Source: Serinicoccus profundi (lineage in GTDB: Bacteria > Actinomycetota > Actinomycetes > Actinomycetales > Dermatophilaceae). Taken from it: a DNA stretch of 64,000 nucleotides. Position 1 is the first letter of the stretch. Each line of letters starts with the position of its first letter. The notes beneath the pieces were generated by a model that was given only the letters and a program-made list of their open reading frames with translations, did no database searches and had not been told where the DNA came from. The DNA lies in contig NZ_CP042862.1 of the NCBI RefSeq assembly GCF_008001015.1, positions 2,294,001-2,358,000 on the forward strand, written 5' to 3'. The translations under genes and the position numbers were made by a program. This document shows, piece after piece, positions 24,780 to 33,737 of the stretch.

Positions 24780-26071
24780 GCGCCCCCGAGCCCTCGACGG
24801 GCACGCCCCGACGCGGTCTGCGCGACGGCATCGGGCACCCGTTGGTCACCCGTCGGACACCCGACACACCCGAGGAGTCCGCCGACGGCATACCTGAGGC
24901 GCCCAGGCTGGACCACGTGCGCGTCGCCATCGTCACCGAGTCCTTCCTCCCTGCGCTCAACGGCGTGACCACGAGCGTTTGCAAGGTGCTGGAGTGCCTG
25001 CGCGACCAGGGACACGACGCCCTGGTCATCGCGCCGGGCACCAGCCCGTGGAGCCCGGTGATGACGCCGGAGCGCTACGCCGGCTTCCCCGTGCACACCG
25101 TCACCAGTCTGCCGGTCCGCAAGTTCCGGGTCGGGCTGCCGTCCTACGAGCTGGAGACGGTCCTGCACCGCTTCGCCCCCGACGTCGTCCACGTCGCCTC
25201 CCCCTTCGTGCTCGGCGTGCGCGGGCTCGTCGCCGCACGCGCCCTCGGTCTGCCCTCGGTCGCGATCTACCAGACCGACATGCCGTCCTACATCCGTCAG
25301 CACGCCGGGCCCGCCGGAGACCTCACGGCGCGCGCCGCGTGGCGGTGGATCCGGCGGATCCACGAGCAGGCCGACCTCACCCTCGCCCCCTCCACGTCCG
25401 CGCTGGCCGACCTCGCCGCCCACGACGTGCCACGGATCGCGCTGTGGGGGCGTGGCGTCGACGCCGACCTCTTCCACCCCGACCGTCGTGAGGACCCCGG
25501 CACGGCCTTGCTGCGCAGCCGGCTCGCGCCGCGCGGGGAGACGATCCTGGGGTATGTCGGCCGGCTGGCGCCCGAGAAGGAGCTGCACCGGCTGACCGAG
25601 CTCGCCTCCCTCCCGGGCACCCGCCTCGTCCTCGTCGGCGAGGGCCCGGGCCGGGAGATCCTGCAGGCGCAGCTGCCCGAGGCCGTCTTCCTCGGGCGGC
25701 GCGAGGGCGCCGACCTCGCGGAGGCCTATGCCGCCTTCGACGTCTTCGTCCACACCGGCACCCGCGAGACCTTCGGCCAGACCCTGCAGGAGGCCTCGGC
25801 CGCCGGGCTCCCCGTCGTCGCGCCGGCGCGCGGCGGGCCCGTCGACCTCATCGAGCCGGGCGTCACCGGCTCCCTCTTCGACCCCGACGCGCGAGGCGCG
25901 CTGCGGGATGCCGTGGTCCCCCTGGTCGGATCGGGCGCCGCGGAGCTGCGTGAGCAGATGGGGCGGGCCGGGCGTGCCCGGGTGGAGGAACGCTCGTGGC
26001 CGGCCCTCGTGGACCAGCTCGTCGACTACTACGCCCAGGCCGTCCACGGGGCAGCGCGCTCGGTGGCCTGA
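24776..26071 (+). CDS. GT4-family glycosyltransferase (GDP-mannose-dependent mannosyltransferase-like)
   Basis: 431 residues from GTG 24776; GTG 24917 (VRVAIVTESF) is an alternative that removes a 47-residue polar extension. The GT-B fold starts with VRVAIVTESFLPALNGVTTS, typical of MgtA/PimB/SqdX-like enzymes, and YQTDMPSYIRQHAG is the acceptor-side loop. The donor site is in GRLAPEKEL and the final EX7E-type segment HTGTRETFGQTLQEASAAGL. Donor is probably GDP-mannose because of the coupled upstream gene; the acceptor (phosphatidylinositol or another lipid) is inferred. Confidence 0.88.
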   Translation: MSAPEPSTGTPRRGLRDGIGHPLVTRRTPDTPEESADGIPEAPRLDHVRVAIVTESFLPALNGVTTSVCKVLECLRDQGHDALVIAPGTSPWSPVMTPERYAGFPVHTVTSLPVRKFRVGLPSYELETVLHRFAPDVVHVASPFVLGVRGLVAARALGLPSVAIYQTDMPSYIRQHAGPAGDLTARAAWRWIRRIHEQADLTLAPSTSALADLAAHDVPRIALWGRGVDADLFHPDRREDPGTALLRSRLAPRGETILGYVGRLAPEKELHRLTELASLPGTRLVLVGEGPGREILQAQLPEAVFLGRREGADLAEAYAAFDVFVHTGTRETFGQTLQEASAAGLPVVAPARGGPVDLIEPGVTGSLFDPDARGALRDAVVPLVGSGAAELREQMGRAGRARVEERSWPALVDQLVDYYAQAVHGAARSVA

Positions 26072-26110
26072 GTCGGCTGCGGTGCCGGTCAGGCCGGGGT
26101 CGACCGCGAG

Positions 26111-26116
26111 TAGGGT
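26111..26116 (+). promoter_or_regulatory. -10 box TAGGGT, leaderless layout
   Basis: TAGGGT lies six bases before ATG 26123 with no ribosome binding site. Separates the RNA ligase-like gene from the glycosyltransferase unit. Confidence 0.45.
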
Positions 26117-26122
26117 GAGCCG

Positions 26123-26686
26123 ATGACCACCTCCTCCCCGTCGGACCCGTCCGTCGACTCGGCCGTGGTCGGGGTGGCCATCCCCATCCCCGACCCGTGG
26201 GGGGCCCACCTCCAGAAGCTGCGGATCGGCTACGGCGAGGAGCGCGCCGCCGCGATCCCCACGCACATCACGCTGCTGCCGCCGACGCCGGTGGAGCCTG
26301 ACGTCGTGGACGCCCTCGCCGAGCACCTGGCCCAGGTGGGCACAAAGCACGGCCCCTTCGAGATCCTGCTGCGCGGCACGGGGACCTTCCGCCCGGTGTC
26401 CGACGTCGTCTTCGTCCAGGTGGCCAAGGGGGTGGCCATGTGTGAGCGCCTCGAGCAGGCGGTGCGCTCCGGGCCGGTGCGGCGCCAGCTCGACTTCCCC
26501 TACCACCCGCACGTCACTCTGGCCCACGACGTGCCGGTCGCCGCGCTGGAGCGCGCCTTCAAGGACCTCGCGGCCTTCAGCTGCTCCTTCGTGGCCGACG
26601 TGGTGCGGCTCTACGTCCACGAGGGCGACGGGGTATGGCGGACGCGGGCCGACCAGGTGCTGGCCGGCGCCCGAGCCCACGCCTGA
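26123..26686 (+). CDS. 2'-5' RNA ligase / cyclic phosphodiesterase family protein
   Basis: 187 residues of the 2H superfamily. The two HxT motifs that form the active site are visible as HITLLPP and HVTLAHD, about 85 residues apart with the expected beta-alpha content between them. Members ligate or open 2',5'- or cyclic phosphodiester bonds in RNA or small nucleotides; the in vivo substrate in actinobacteria is unknown. The gene is single, with its own leaderless promoter, and is followed by a convergent LysM gene. Confidence 0.88.
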   Translation: MTTSSPSDPSVDSAVVGVAIPIPDPWGAHLQKLRIGYGEERAAAIPTHITLLPPTPVEPDVVDALAEHLAQVGTKHGPFEILLRGTGTFRPVSDVVFVQVAKGVAMCERLEQAVRSGPVRRQLDFPYHPHVTLAHDVPVAALERAFKDLAAFSCSFVADVVRLYVHEGDGVWRTRADQVLAGARAHA

Positions 26687-26761
26687 TCCTCCGCCCGCAG
26701 CTCACGGGCCCCCGTTGCCCGGCCTCGGTCACCGATGGCCGGTGGGGCGCGCGAGCGACGG

Positions 26762-27133
26762 TCAGTTGCGGGGCAGCTTGAAGACCTGACCGGCGAAGAT
26801 GAGGTCGGGGTCCTCGATGCCGTTGAGCTCCACCATCTGCTGCAGGTCGACACCGCGTCGCTGCGCGATCTCCGACAGGGTGTCGCCCGGCTGGACGGTG
26901 ACGGTGTCGTACCGCATACCGGAGACCGCAGCCTCCTCGGGCCCCTCGCCCCGGTCGGCTGCACCCGGGCCGGCGTCGTGCGACGCGGCCGGCTCGGCGG
27001 GCACCTGGCGAGCGTCTCGCGTGTCGTGGGCACGGTCCGTCGCGGCCGGGCCGGTCTGCGTCGTCGCGCCCTGGACGGCGTCCCCGCCGCGTGCGCCGCG
27101 CACGACGTCCTTGATCCGGTCGATGAGTCCCAT
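26762..27133 (-). CDS. Small LysM-domain protein
   Basis: 123 residues. No signal peptide is evident: it begins MGLIDRIKDVVRGARGG, a basic amphipathic stretch. The middle is Ala/Gly/Asp-rich and the C-terminal 50 residues form one LysM: VQPGDTLSEIAQRRGVDLQQ, then NGIEDPDLIFAGQVFKLPRN. The domain normally binds GlcNAc-containing polymers such as peptidoglycan, but without an export signal a cytosolic role (as for Kbp/YgaU) is possible. Monocistronic. Confidence 0.82.
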   Translation of the reverse strand: MGLIDRIKDVVRGARGGDAVQGATTQTGPAATDRAHDTRDARQVPAEPAASHDAGPGAADRGEGPEEAAVSGMRYDTVTVQPGDTLSEIAQRRGVDLQQMVELNGIEDPDLIFAGQVFKLPRN

Positions 27134-27358
27134 GGCTGCTCTCCGTTTCCTGCGGGCCGGTCGGGGCCAGCACCCCGCAGGCGGCGGCCCGCCTCGCCCG
27201 CGCACGCTAGCCCACGCCGTGGACCCCGGCCACTCGGGCGCGGTGGTCGTGTCACAGGGTGCTAGCGTCGCTCGCATCAGCCGTCCGACGGCGAGGCCCT
27301 GCACGCCATCACGAGCAGGGCGCCTGCCCACCTGCACCCCGAAGGAAGGTCCCCTCTC

Positions 27359-28345
27359 GTGAACTCCCCCGTCAAGGTCGCCGTCACCGGCGCGGCCGGT
27401 CAGATCGGCTACAGCCTGCTCTTCCGCATCGCTTCCGGTGACCTGCTCGGCAAGGACACCCCGGTCGAGCTCCGCCTGCTCGAGATCACGCCCGCCCTGG
27501 GTGCGCTGGAGGGCGTGGTCATGGAGCTCGACGACTGCGCCTTCCCGCTGCTGTCGAAGGTCGAGATCGGCGACGACCCCGACGTCGTCTTCGACGGCGT
27601 CAACGTCGCGCTGCTCGTCGGAGCGCGCCCGCGCACCAAGGGGATGGAGCGGGGCGACCTGCTGGAGGCCAACGGCGCCATCTTCACCGCCCAGGGCAAG
27701 GCGCTCAACGACCACGCCGCCGACGACATCCGGATCACCGTCACCGGCAACCCGGCCAACACCAACGCCCTCATCGCCATGAGCAACGCCCCCGACATCC
27801 CCACCGAGCGTTTCTCCGCTCTCACCCGGCTGGACCACAACCGCGCGATCGCGCAGCTCGCCGCCAAGGTCGGCGCCCCCGTCACCGACGTGTCCCATAT
27901 GACGATCTGGGGCAACCACAGCGCGACGCAGTACCCCGACCTCTTCCACGCCCAGGTCGGCGGCCGCAACGCCGCCGAGGCGGTGGGCGACCAGCAGTGG
28001 ATCGAGGACACCTTCATCCCGACCGTCGCCAAGCGCGGCGCCGCGATCATCGAGGCGCGCGGCTCCTCGTCCGCGGCGTCCGCGGCGTCCGCGACGATCG
28101 ACCACGCCCGTGACTGGCTGCGTGGCTCGCCCGAGGGTGACTGGGTGTCGATGGCCGTGCGCTCCGACGGCTCCTACGGCGTCGAGGAGGGCATCATGAG
28201 CTCCTTCCCGGTCACCACCCGCGACGGCTCCTACGAGATCGTCCAGGGCCTGGAGATCGACGACTTCTCCCGCACCAAGATCGACGCCTCGGTCGCCGAG
28301 CTCGTCGAGGAGCGCGAGGCCGTCACGAAGCTCGGGCTCATCTAG
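27359..28345 (+). CDS. mdh: Malate dehydrogenase
   Basis: 328 residues. NAD-dependent oxidation of malate to oxaloacetate in the TCA cycle. GTG 27359 follows GGAAGGAAGG. Motifs: [13 protein letters not shown] (nucleotide loop), [11 protein letters not shown] (substrate Arg loop), [17 protein letters not shown] and the catalytic His in [27 protein letters not shown] is a Ser/Ala stretch. The gene is followed by a strong stem-loop and a 52-bp tandem repeat. Confidence 0.97.
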   Translation: MNSPVKVAVTGAAGQIGYSLLFRIASGDLLGKDTPVELRLLEITPALGALEGVVMELDDCAFPLLSKVEIGDDPDVVFDGVNVALLVGARPRTKGMERGDLLEANGAIFTAQGKALNDHAADDIRITVTGNPANTNALIAMSNAPDIPTERFSALTRLDHNRAIAQLAAKVGAPVTDVSHMTIWGNHSATQYPDLFHAQVGGRNAAEAVGDQQWIEDTFIPTVAKRGAAIIEARGSSSAASAASATIDHARDWLRGSPEGDWVSMAVRSDGSYGVEEGIMSSFPVTTRDGSYEIVQGLEIDDFSRTKIDASVAELVEEREAVTKLGLI

Positions 28346-28390
28346 TCCGCAGCCGACCTACCTGCGGGAGCCGATCGCGCTCCAGCGCCC

Positions 28391-28431
28391 CCGATCCTCC
28401 CCGTGCGACGTCGTTCGCCGGGGAGGATCGG
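28391..28431. terminator. Perfect 12-bp stem-loop after mdh
   Basis: CCGATCCTCCCC (28391-28402) pairs with GGGGAGGATCGG (28420-28431) around a 17-base loop, 45 bases past the mdh stop. The right arm is also the beginning of the first 52-bp repeat unit, so the terminator and the repeat overlap. Confidence 0.6.
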
Positions 28432-28558
28432 TGCATCTGCACGCCTCCTCCCCGCATACCGCCTCCCCGGCGTGGAGGATCGGTGCACCCGCAGGTATCC
28501 TCTCCGCATACCGCCCCCCTGGCGTGGAGGATCGGTGCACCTGCACGCCTCCTCCCCA
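28422..28558. repeat. 52-bp tandem repeat, about 2.6 copies, in the mdh-DUF3017 gap
   Basis: Units begin at 28422, 28474 and 28526, each with GGAGGATCGGTGCA. The distance is exactly 52 bases twice. Each unit contains a palindromic part (GTGCA facing TGCAC in units 1 and 3; GAGGAT facing ATCCTC in unit 2) and units 1 and 2 contain GCATACCGCC. No open reading frame of its own. Together with the adjoining stem-loop it occupies most of the 238 bases between mdh and DUF3017. Confidence 0.85.
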
Positions 28559-28583
28559 GGCCCCTGAGCAGGGACGGAGAGGC

Positions 28584-28886
28584 TCAGCCCAGGCGCAGGG
28601 TCGCCGCGACGGTGACCGTGGCCCCGGCGAGCAGGAGCAGGGTGATGACGTCACCGACCCGGCTGCGCACCGCGAGCCCGCCGGCGCGGCCCGTGGGCAG
28701 GACGGCGCGCAGCAGGGCCAGCACAGCCAGGGTGGCCCCGAGCGCGTAGCCGTAGGCGCGCAGGTTGGAGGACGTCAGGAGCACGCCGGCCACCACGAGC
28801 CCCACGACCCCGACCCACCAGACCCCGAGCGGCTGGGTGGACCCGCCGCTCTCCCGGCGGTTCGACTCCCCCGGGGTCCGGCTCAT
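28584..28886 (-). CDS. DUF3017 membrane protein
   Basis: 100 residues. A polar N-terminal 20 residues precede three hydrophobic segments: [36 protein letters not shown] and [21 protein letters not shown]. The size and topology match the actinobacterial DUF3017 family, which is regularly next to folD. ATG 28886 overlaps the folD stop by four bases. Function unknown. Confidence 0.82.
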   Translation of the reverse strand: MSRTPGESNRRESGGSTQPLGVWWVGVVGLVVAGVLLTSSNLRAYGYALGATLAVLALLRAVLPTGRAGGLAVRSRVGDVITLLLLAGATVTVAATLRLG

Positions 28887-29737
28887 CCTGCGGCGTGGGC
28901 GGTCCGCTCGGCGGCCTCCACGACGTTGCTCAGCAACATCGCCCGTGTCATCGGCCCGACCCCGCCCGGGTTGGGGGTCAGCCACCCCGCGACCTCGGCG
29001 ACGTCCGGGTGCACGTCGCCGGCGATCTTGCCCTCCCGCCGGGCCACCCCGACGTCGAGCACGGCCGCGCCGGGCTTGACCATGTCGGGGGTGATCATGT
29101 CGGGCACCCCGGCCGCCGAGACGATGATGTCCGCCGACCGGGTATGCGCCGCGAGGTCCCGGGTGCCGGTGTGGCAGAGGGTGACGGTGGCGTTCTCGCT
29201 GCGGCGGGTGAGGATGAGACCCAGGGGTCGGCCCACCGTGAGCCCGCGCCCCACGACGACGACCTCGGCCCCGGCGATCGGCACGTCGTAGCGCCGGAGA
29301 AGCTCGACGCACCCGACCGGTGTGCACGGCAGCGGGGCCGGCTCGTTCATCACGAGGGCACCGAGGTTGGTGGGGTGCAGGCCGTCGACGTCCTTGGCGG
29401 GGTCCACCCGCGAGAGGATCGCGAACTCGTCCAGCCCGGTCGGCTGCTGCACGAGGAAGGCGGTGACGGCCGGGTCGGCGTTGAGCTCGTCGACGACCGC
29501 GAGCACCTCCTCCAGGGTCGACCCGGCAGGCAGCTCGCGGCGGATCGAGGTGACGCCGATCGTCGCGCAGTCCTTGTGCTTGGCCCCGACATACCACCGG
29601 CTCGCGGGGTCGTCCCCGACGAGGACGGTCGCCAGCCCCGGCACCACCCCCCGCGCCGCCAAGGCCTCGACCCTGGTGCGCAGCTCGTCCTGGATGGTCG
29701 CGTGAACGGCCTTGCCGTCGAGGATGGTCGCGCTCAT
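28883..29737 (-). CDS. folD: Bifunctional methylenetetrahydrofolate dehydrogenase/cyclohydrolase
   Basis: 284 residues. Supplies 10-formyl-tetrahydrofolate for purine synthesis (used by PurN and PurH nearby). The catalytic lysine lies in YVGAKHKDC, the Asp in [10 protein letters not shown] and the NADP loop in [20 protein letters not shown] closes the site. The common QLPLP motif reads QQPTG and is two residues shorter. It starts 6 bases after a TAGACT box (29749-29744) and is coupled to DUF3017. Confidence 0.96.
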   Translation of the reverse strand: MSATILDGKAVHATIQDELRTRVEALAARGVVPGLATVLVGDDPASRWYVGAKHKDCATIGVTSIRRELPAGSTLEEVLAVVDELNADPAVTAFLVQQPTGLDEFAILSRVDPAKDVDGLHPTNLGALVMNEPAPLPCTPVGCVELLRRYDVPIAGAEVVVVGRGLTVGRPLGLILTRRSENATVTLCHTGTRDLAAHTRSADIIVSAAGVPDMITPDMVKPGAAVLDVGVARREGKIAGDVHPDVAEVAGWLTPNPGGVGPMTRAMLLSNVVEAAERTAHAAG

Positions 29738-29743
29738 GCCAGG

Positions 29744-29749
29744 AGTCTA
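29744..29749 (-). promoter_or_regulatory. -10 box TAGACT for folD, leaderless layout
   Basis: The minus-strand TAGACT is followed by CCTGGC and ATG 29737. No Shine-Dalgarno. Spacing-based inference. Confidence 0.5.
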
Positions 29750-29769
29750 GGACCCTGGGTCCGCGGTGC

Positions 29770-30303
29770 TCACTCCCAGTCGGGCAGGTCGTCGCTGTCG
29801 AAGCTCAGGTCGACGAGCAGCTCGGCCGCCAGCTCCTCCAGGGCCGCCCGCAGTGCGGAGAGGTCGGTCGACGCGGGCGCCCGCAGCCGCACCTTCGCGG
29901 CGAAGAGGTCCCCGCCGGCCTGGGGCGCCGGCACGACCTTGGTCTGGAGGTCCTCCACGGAGACCTGCTGAGCCGCCAGGACCGCGCTGATCTCCTTGAC
30001 GATGCCGGGCCGGTCGTTGCCGATGAGATCCAGGTGCAACAGCTCGCCCGACGCCTCCGGCGCCTCGGCCCCGACGAGGTGCACGCTCGTCTCGAGCACG
30101 CCGCCGAGTCCGTCGAGCGCCCCGGCCAGGCTCTCCGCCCGGCCGTCCGGGACGTCGACGGTGACGATGCCGGCGAACTTCCCGGCCAGCTCGGCGAGCT
30201 GGCTGCGCTCCCAGCTCCCGCCGTGCTCGGCCACGACGTCGGCCAGCGCGCTGACGAGTCCGGGTCGGTCGTCGCCGATGACGGTGATCACGAGGGTGGC
30301 CAT
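29770..30303 (-). CDS. Double ACT domain protein (GcvR-like)
   Basis: 177 residues. Two ACT domains: residues about 1-80 beginning ATLVITVIGDDRPGLVSAL and about 90-165 beginning LLHLDLIGNDRPGIVKEI. ACT domains bind amino acids as dimer effectors; this size and arrangement match the glycine cleavage system repressor-like family. No DNA-binding domain is visible. ATG 30303 is chosen because it begins the first ACT strand and follows TAGTCT by seven bases. The effector (glycine or serine) is inference, though folD next door is in the same one-carbon pathway. Confidence 0.85.
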   Translation of the reverse strand: MATLVITVIGDDRPGLVSALADVVAEHGGSWERSQLAELAGKFAGIVTVDVPDGRAESLAGALDGLGGVLETSVHLVGAEAPEASGELLHLDLIGNDRPGIVKEISAVLAAQQVSVEDLQTKVVPAPQAGGDLFAAKVRLRAPASTDLSALRAALEELAAELLVDLSFDSDDLPDWE

Positions 30304-30313
30304 GGCTCTGAGA

Positions 30314-31336
30314 CTACCGGTGGGTGGCGGCGGTCGGGGTCGACGCGCGCCGCCCACGGGCCAGGGCCGCCCAGACCGAGCCCACGAGCGCGAGCATCAC
30401 GCCGAGGAGCAGCTGGCCCCCGAGGGCCTGCCGCGCGGCGGGGTCGAGCAGGTCGAGCAGCACCCCGACCACCAGCTGGGTGGTGACCGTGACGAGCGCG
30501 AAGACGAGCACCGGCAGGTGCTGCACCGCGAAGGCGGCGAGCGCGATGAAGACGATGCCCATCACCCCGCCGGTCCAGGCCCACCACGGCACCCCCGTCG
30601 ACAGGGCCTGCGGAGCCGGCCCGCCCGCGAGGGAGGAGACGAGACCGATGAGCAGCAAGGTCAGGGTGCCGGTGAGGAAGTTGACCCACGCGGTCGCCAC
30701 CGGGGCGCGGCTCACCGTCGTCACCACGCCGTTGAGCGCCTGCTGGACCGAGGTCAGGGCTCCGGCCGCACAGACCAGGGCCAGGGCGAGGAGCAGCCCC
30801 GCACCGGCGGCAGCCCCGTCCCCACCCGGCCGGGCCGAGGCGGCCACCGCCACCCCGACCACGGTCAGCCCCGCCGCGAGGACCCTCGTGGTCCGCAACG
30901 GCTGCGCGGGAGCCGGCCCCAGTCCGACCCGGTCGACGACCAGCGCGCTCACCGACTGCCCTCCGATGACCGCGACGAGGAAGGCGGTGACCCCGACCAG
31001 GGGGACGGCATACGTCTGGCTCGCGACGAGCAGCGCTCCCCCGACACCACCCACGACCTGCCACGGCCGGAGCCGCCCCGCGCGCAGCGCCACCCACACC
31101 GCCGCCGTGCGCCGCCGCAGCGGGGTGATCGCGAGCAGCAGCGTGAGCACCACGAGGCCGCTGCCGAAGGACATCGTCGCCGCCGGGAGGGCACCGAGCT
31201 GCTCGGAGAGCGCTCCGTTGACCCTCGACTGCACCGGCAGCACAGCGCCGCAGACCGCGGCGGCGAGGAGCGGGAGCACCGCCGACGGCACGGGAACGGT
31301 CGCCGGTCGGGCCTCCTCGGCGGTCTCAGTGGGCAA
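30314..31336 (-). CDS. DMT-family transporter (DUF606/YdcZ type, tandem)
   Basis: 340 residues with about ten membrane helices arranged as two similar halves; both contain the family pattern of a helix starting with VQSRVNGAL (first half) and VQQALNGVV (second half), followed by [12 protein letters not shown] and [12 protein letters not shown]. This is the fused YdcZ (DUF606) arrangement. Starts at TTG 31336, overlapping the purH stop by 11 bases, so it is probably co-transcribed with purH. Substrate unknown; export of a purine-related compound is only suggested by position. Confidence 0.82.
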   Translation of the reverse strand: MPTETAEEARPATVPVPSAVLPLLAAAVCGAVLPVQSRVNGALSEQLGALPAATMSFGSGLVVLTLLLAITPLRRRTAAVWVALRAGRLRPWQVVGGVGGALLVASQTYAVPLVGVTAFLVAVIGGQSVSALVVDRVGLGPAPAQPLRTTRVLAAGLTVVGVAVAASARPGGDGAAAGAGLLLALALVCAAGALTSVQQALNGVVTTVSRAPVATAWVNFLTGTLTLLLIGLVSSLAGGPAPQALSTGVPWWAWTGGVMGIVFIALAAFAVQHLPVLVFALVTVTTQLVVGVLLDLLDPAARQALGGQLLLGVMLALVGSVWAALARGRRASTPTAATHR

Positions 31337-32945
31337 AGTGCCTCGTGCCCGTGAAGTACATCGTCACCCCGGCCTGCTGCGCCGCGGCGACGACCTCCTC
31401 GTCGCGGATCGACCCTCCCGGGGCGACGACCGCGCGCACCCCGGCGTCGAGCAGCACCTGCAGCCCGTCGGCGAACGGGAAGAAGGCGTCGGACGCCGCG
31501 ACCGAGCCCGCTGCACGCTCGCCTGCCCGGGACACCGCCAGGTGGCAGGAGTCCACCCGGTTGACCTGACCCATACCGACCCCGACGGACGCCCCGTCGT
31601 GGGCGAGCAGGATCGCGTTGGACTTGGTGGCCCGCACCGCGTGCCAGGCGAACTGCAGGTCGGCCAGGGTCGCCTCGTCGGCCGCCTCACCGGCCACCAG
31701 GCGCCACCGCCCGGCGTCGTCCCCACCTCCCTCGACCTCGGCATCCACCGCATCGACCGCCTGGACGAGCAGACCGCCGGAGATCGGTCGGGTCTCCAGG
31801 CCACCGGGCGTCGGCGAGGCGACCTTGAGCAGGCGCAGGTTCTTCTTCGCCGAGAGGACCTCGAGGGCACCCGGCTCGAAGTCCGGCGCCACGACGACCT
31901 CGGTGAAGACCTCGGCCACCTGACGCGCCATCACCTCGCTCACGGGCTGGTTGGTCGCGATGATGCCACCGAAGGCCGACACCGGGTCGCAGGCGTGCGC
32001 CTTGGCGTGGGCGTCGGCGATGTCGCTGCCCACGGCGATGCCGCAGGGGTTGGCGTGCTTGATGATCGCGACGGTCGGCAGGTCGCCGTGGTCGTGCGCC
32101 GCCCGCCGCGCGGCGTCGGCGTCGACGAAGTTGTTGAACGACATCTCCTTGCCGCCCAGCTGCTCCGCCTGCACCAGCCCGGCACCGGTGCCGTCGGTGT
32201 AGAGCGCGGCGCGCTGGTGCGGGTTCTCGCCGTAGCGCAGCACGGTGGCCTGGTCCCACGTCGCGCCCACCCAGGTCGGGAAGCCGTTGTCCTCGCCCGG
32301 GTCGGCCACGGTGTCGGCCGGCGCCTGCCCCAGCATCCACGAGGCGACCGCGACGTCGTAGGTCGCCGTGTGCACGAAGGCGTCGGCCGCGAGCCGCTGC
32401 CGCTGGCCGAGGGTGAACCCGCCCGCCGCCACCGCGTCCAGCACCTGCGAGTATGCCGTGGGGCTGGTGACGACGGCGACGCTGCGGTGGTTCTTGGCCG
32501 AGGCGCGGACCATCGAGGGCCCACCGATGTCGATCTGCTCGACGCAGGCCTCCGGGTCGGCCCTCGAGGCCACCGTGTCGGTGAACGGGTAGAGGTTGCA
32601 CACCACGAGGTCGAAGCCCTCGACACCGAGGTCCTCGAGCTGGCGCACGTGCTCGGGGTTGGTGGTGTCGGCGAGCAGCCCGGCATGCACCCGGGGGTGG
32701 AGGGTCTTGACGCGGCCGTCGAGGCACTCGGGGAAGCCGGTGAGCTCCTCGACCCGGGTGACCGGCAGGCCCAGGCCCTCGATCCTCGCCGCCGACCCTC
32801 CGGTCGAGACCAGCGCGACGCCGTGGTCGTGCAGGCCGGTCACCAGCTCGTCGAGGCCAGCCTTGTCGTAGACCGAGACCAGCGCCCGGCGCACCGGGCG
32901 CCGCTCGTCGGTGGTGGTGGGGGTGGTGTCGCTCGTCGTGCTCAC
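31326..32945 (-). CDS. purH: Bifunctional AICAR transformylase/IMP cyclohydrolase
   Basis: 539 residues; last two steps of IMP synthesis. N-terminal cyclohydrolase domain: [45 protein letters not shown], and VVCNLYPF. C-terminal transformylase: [25 protein letters not shown] with catalytic Lys-His, [10 protein letters not shown], and [13 protein letters not shown] 32945 has AGGAGCG upstream; earlier in-frame starts read through the riboswitch and are rejected. A ZTP riboswitch occupies the leader. Confidence 0.97.
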   Translation of the reverse strand: MSTTSDTTPTTTDERRPVRRALVSVYDKAGLDELVTGLHDHGVALVSTGGSAARIEGLGLPVTRVEELTGFPECLDGRVKTLHPRVHAGLLADTTNPEHVRQLEDLGVEGFDLVVCNLYPFTDTVASRADPEACVEQIDIGGPSMVRASAKNHRSVAVVTSPTAYSQVLDAVAAGGFTLGQRQRLAADAFVHTATYDVAVASWMLGQAPADTVADPGEDNGFPTWVGATWDQATVLRYGENPHQRAALYTDGTGAGLVQAEQLGGKEMSFNNFVDADAARRAAHDHGDLPTVAIIKHANPCGIAVGSDIADAHAKAHACDPVSAFGGIIATNQPVSEVMARQVAEVFTEVVVAPDFEPGALEVLSAKKNLRLLKVASPTPGGLETRPISGGLLVQAVDAVDAEVEGGGDDAGRWRLVAGEAADEATLADLQFAWHAVRATKSNAILLAHDGASVGVGMGQVNRVDSCHLAVSRAGERAAGSVAASDAFFPFADGLQVLLDAGVRAVVAPGGSIRDEEVVAAAQQAGVTMYFTGTRHFAH

Positions 32946-33009
32946 GTGCGGATCGCTCCTCAGGGTGCGTGCCCACGGCCGGTGCCGACCGTCGGGCGGA
33001 CGAATGCGG

Positions 33010-33074
33010 GCACCCAGGCGGGCGATACCCACGCGTGCACTCCCCGGTGGTGTCCCACCCGCGCCAGTCGTGTG
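33010..33074 (-). ncRNA. ZTP (pfl) riboswitch aptamer in the purH leader
   Basis: Read on the minus strand, the leader contains the pfl consensus in order: CGACTGGCG, a GGTGGGACACCACC hairpin, GGGGAG, a variable stem, and CCGCCTGGGTGCCC, whose 3' part forms the pseudoknot. This matches the ZTP aptamer, which senses ZMP/ZTP (AICAR nucleotides), the substrate of the downstream enzyme. About 65 bases follow before GTG 32945. They contain GGGCACGCACCC, which could pair with the aptamer's GGGTGCCC, so control of translation or elongation is plausible but not shown. Confidence 0.88.
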
Positions 33075-33079
33075 CGCCC

Positions 33080-33085
33080 AGTCTA
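33080..33085 (-). promoter_or_regulatory. -10 box TAGACT for the purH riboswitch leader
   Basis: TAGACT on the minus strand lies about 6-10 bases before the aptamer, so the RNA would start at the aptamer's first stem and the leader would be about 130 bases. Here, unlike most genes in the window, a leader exists, which fits riboswitch control. Confidence 0.55.
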
Positions 33086-33125
33086 GCGGGGGCGAGGCAG
33101 GGGTCCGACCGGTAGGTTCGGTGAC

Positions 33126-33737
33126 GTGGACTCGCGGCACGCCCGGCACTGGGACCGCCTCGCCGACCGGTATGACGAGCTGTCGGCCGGGGTGGAACGA
33201 CGCTTCCTCGCGGCGAGCCGGCCGTGGGTGGCGGGGCGCGCGAGCGGCCGGGTGCTCGAGGTGGGGGTCGGGACCGGGGCCAACCTGCCCCACTACCCCG
33301 CAGGCGTGGACCTGACCCTTCTGGAGCGCAGCGCACCCATGCTGGAGCAGACCCGTCGGCGGGCTGCCGACCTCGGCCTGCGACCCTCGCTGGTGCACGG
33401 TGACGCCGGGGCCATGGACCTGTCGGACGACTCCTTCGACACGGTGCTCTCGACCTTCACCCTGTGCTGCGTCCCTGATCTCGCGGCCGCCCTGCGGGAG
33501 ATGGCCCGGGTGCTGCGCCCGGGCGGCTCGCTGCTGCTGGCCGACCACGTCGCCTCGGACCGCTGGTGGGTGCGTGGTCCTCAGGCCGTGGTCGACGTGG
33601 TGAGCGTGCCGCTCGCCGGGGAGCACCTCGGTCGCCGCCCCAGCACGCACCTGGCTGGTGTGGGTCTCACCGTGCTGGAGTCCGAGCGGACGACGCTAGG
33701 CCTCATCGAGCGGGTGCACGCGCGCCAGCCCGGGTAG
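33126..33737 (+). CDS. SAM-dependent class I methyltransferase
   Basis: 203 residues from GTG 33126, 7 bases after TAGGTT. Motif I is [15 protein letters not shown] (SAM-binding glycine loop), motif II acidic residue in [10 protein letters not shown], then [14 protein letters not shown] and the post-[14 protein letters not shown]. This is the UbiE/Methyltransf_11 layout. The target is unknown. It is inserted between purN and purH on the opposite strand; its last 42 bases overlap the purN 3' end. Confidence 0.88.
   Translation: MDSRHARHWDRLADRYDELSAGVERRFLAASRPWVAGRASGRVLEVGVGTGANLPHYPAGVDLTLLERSAPMLEQTRRRAADLGLRPSLVHGDAGAMDLSDDSFDTVLSTFTLCCVPDLAAALREMARVLRPGGSLLLADHVASDRWWVRGPQAVVDVVSVPLAGEHLGRRPSTHLAGVGLTVLESERTTLGLIERVHARQPG

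Noticed and set aside
28422-28558. Possible CRISPR array
   Set aside because: The repeat is continuous with no unique spacers, has only 2.6 units and is palindromic; no cas genes nearby.
33126-33737. Methyltransferase as a recent insertion splitting purN from purH
   Set aside because: Codon use matches the neighbours and there are no repeats or mobile sequences at its ends; it may equally be an old insertion.
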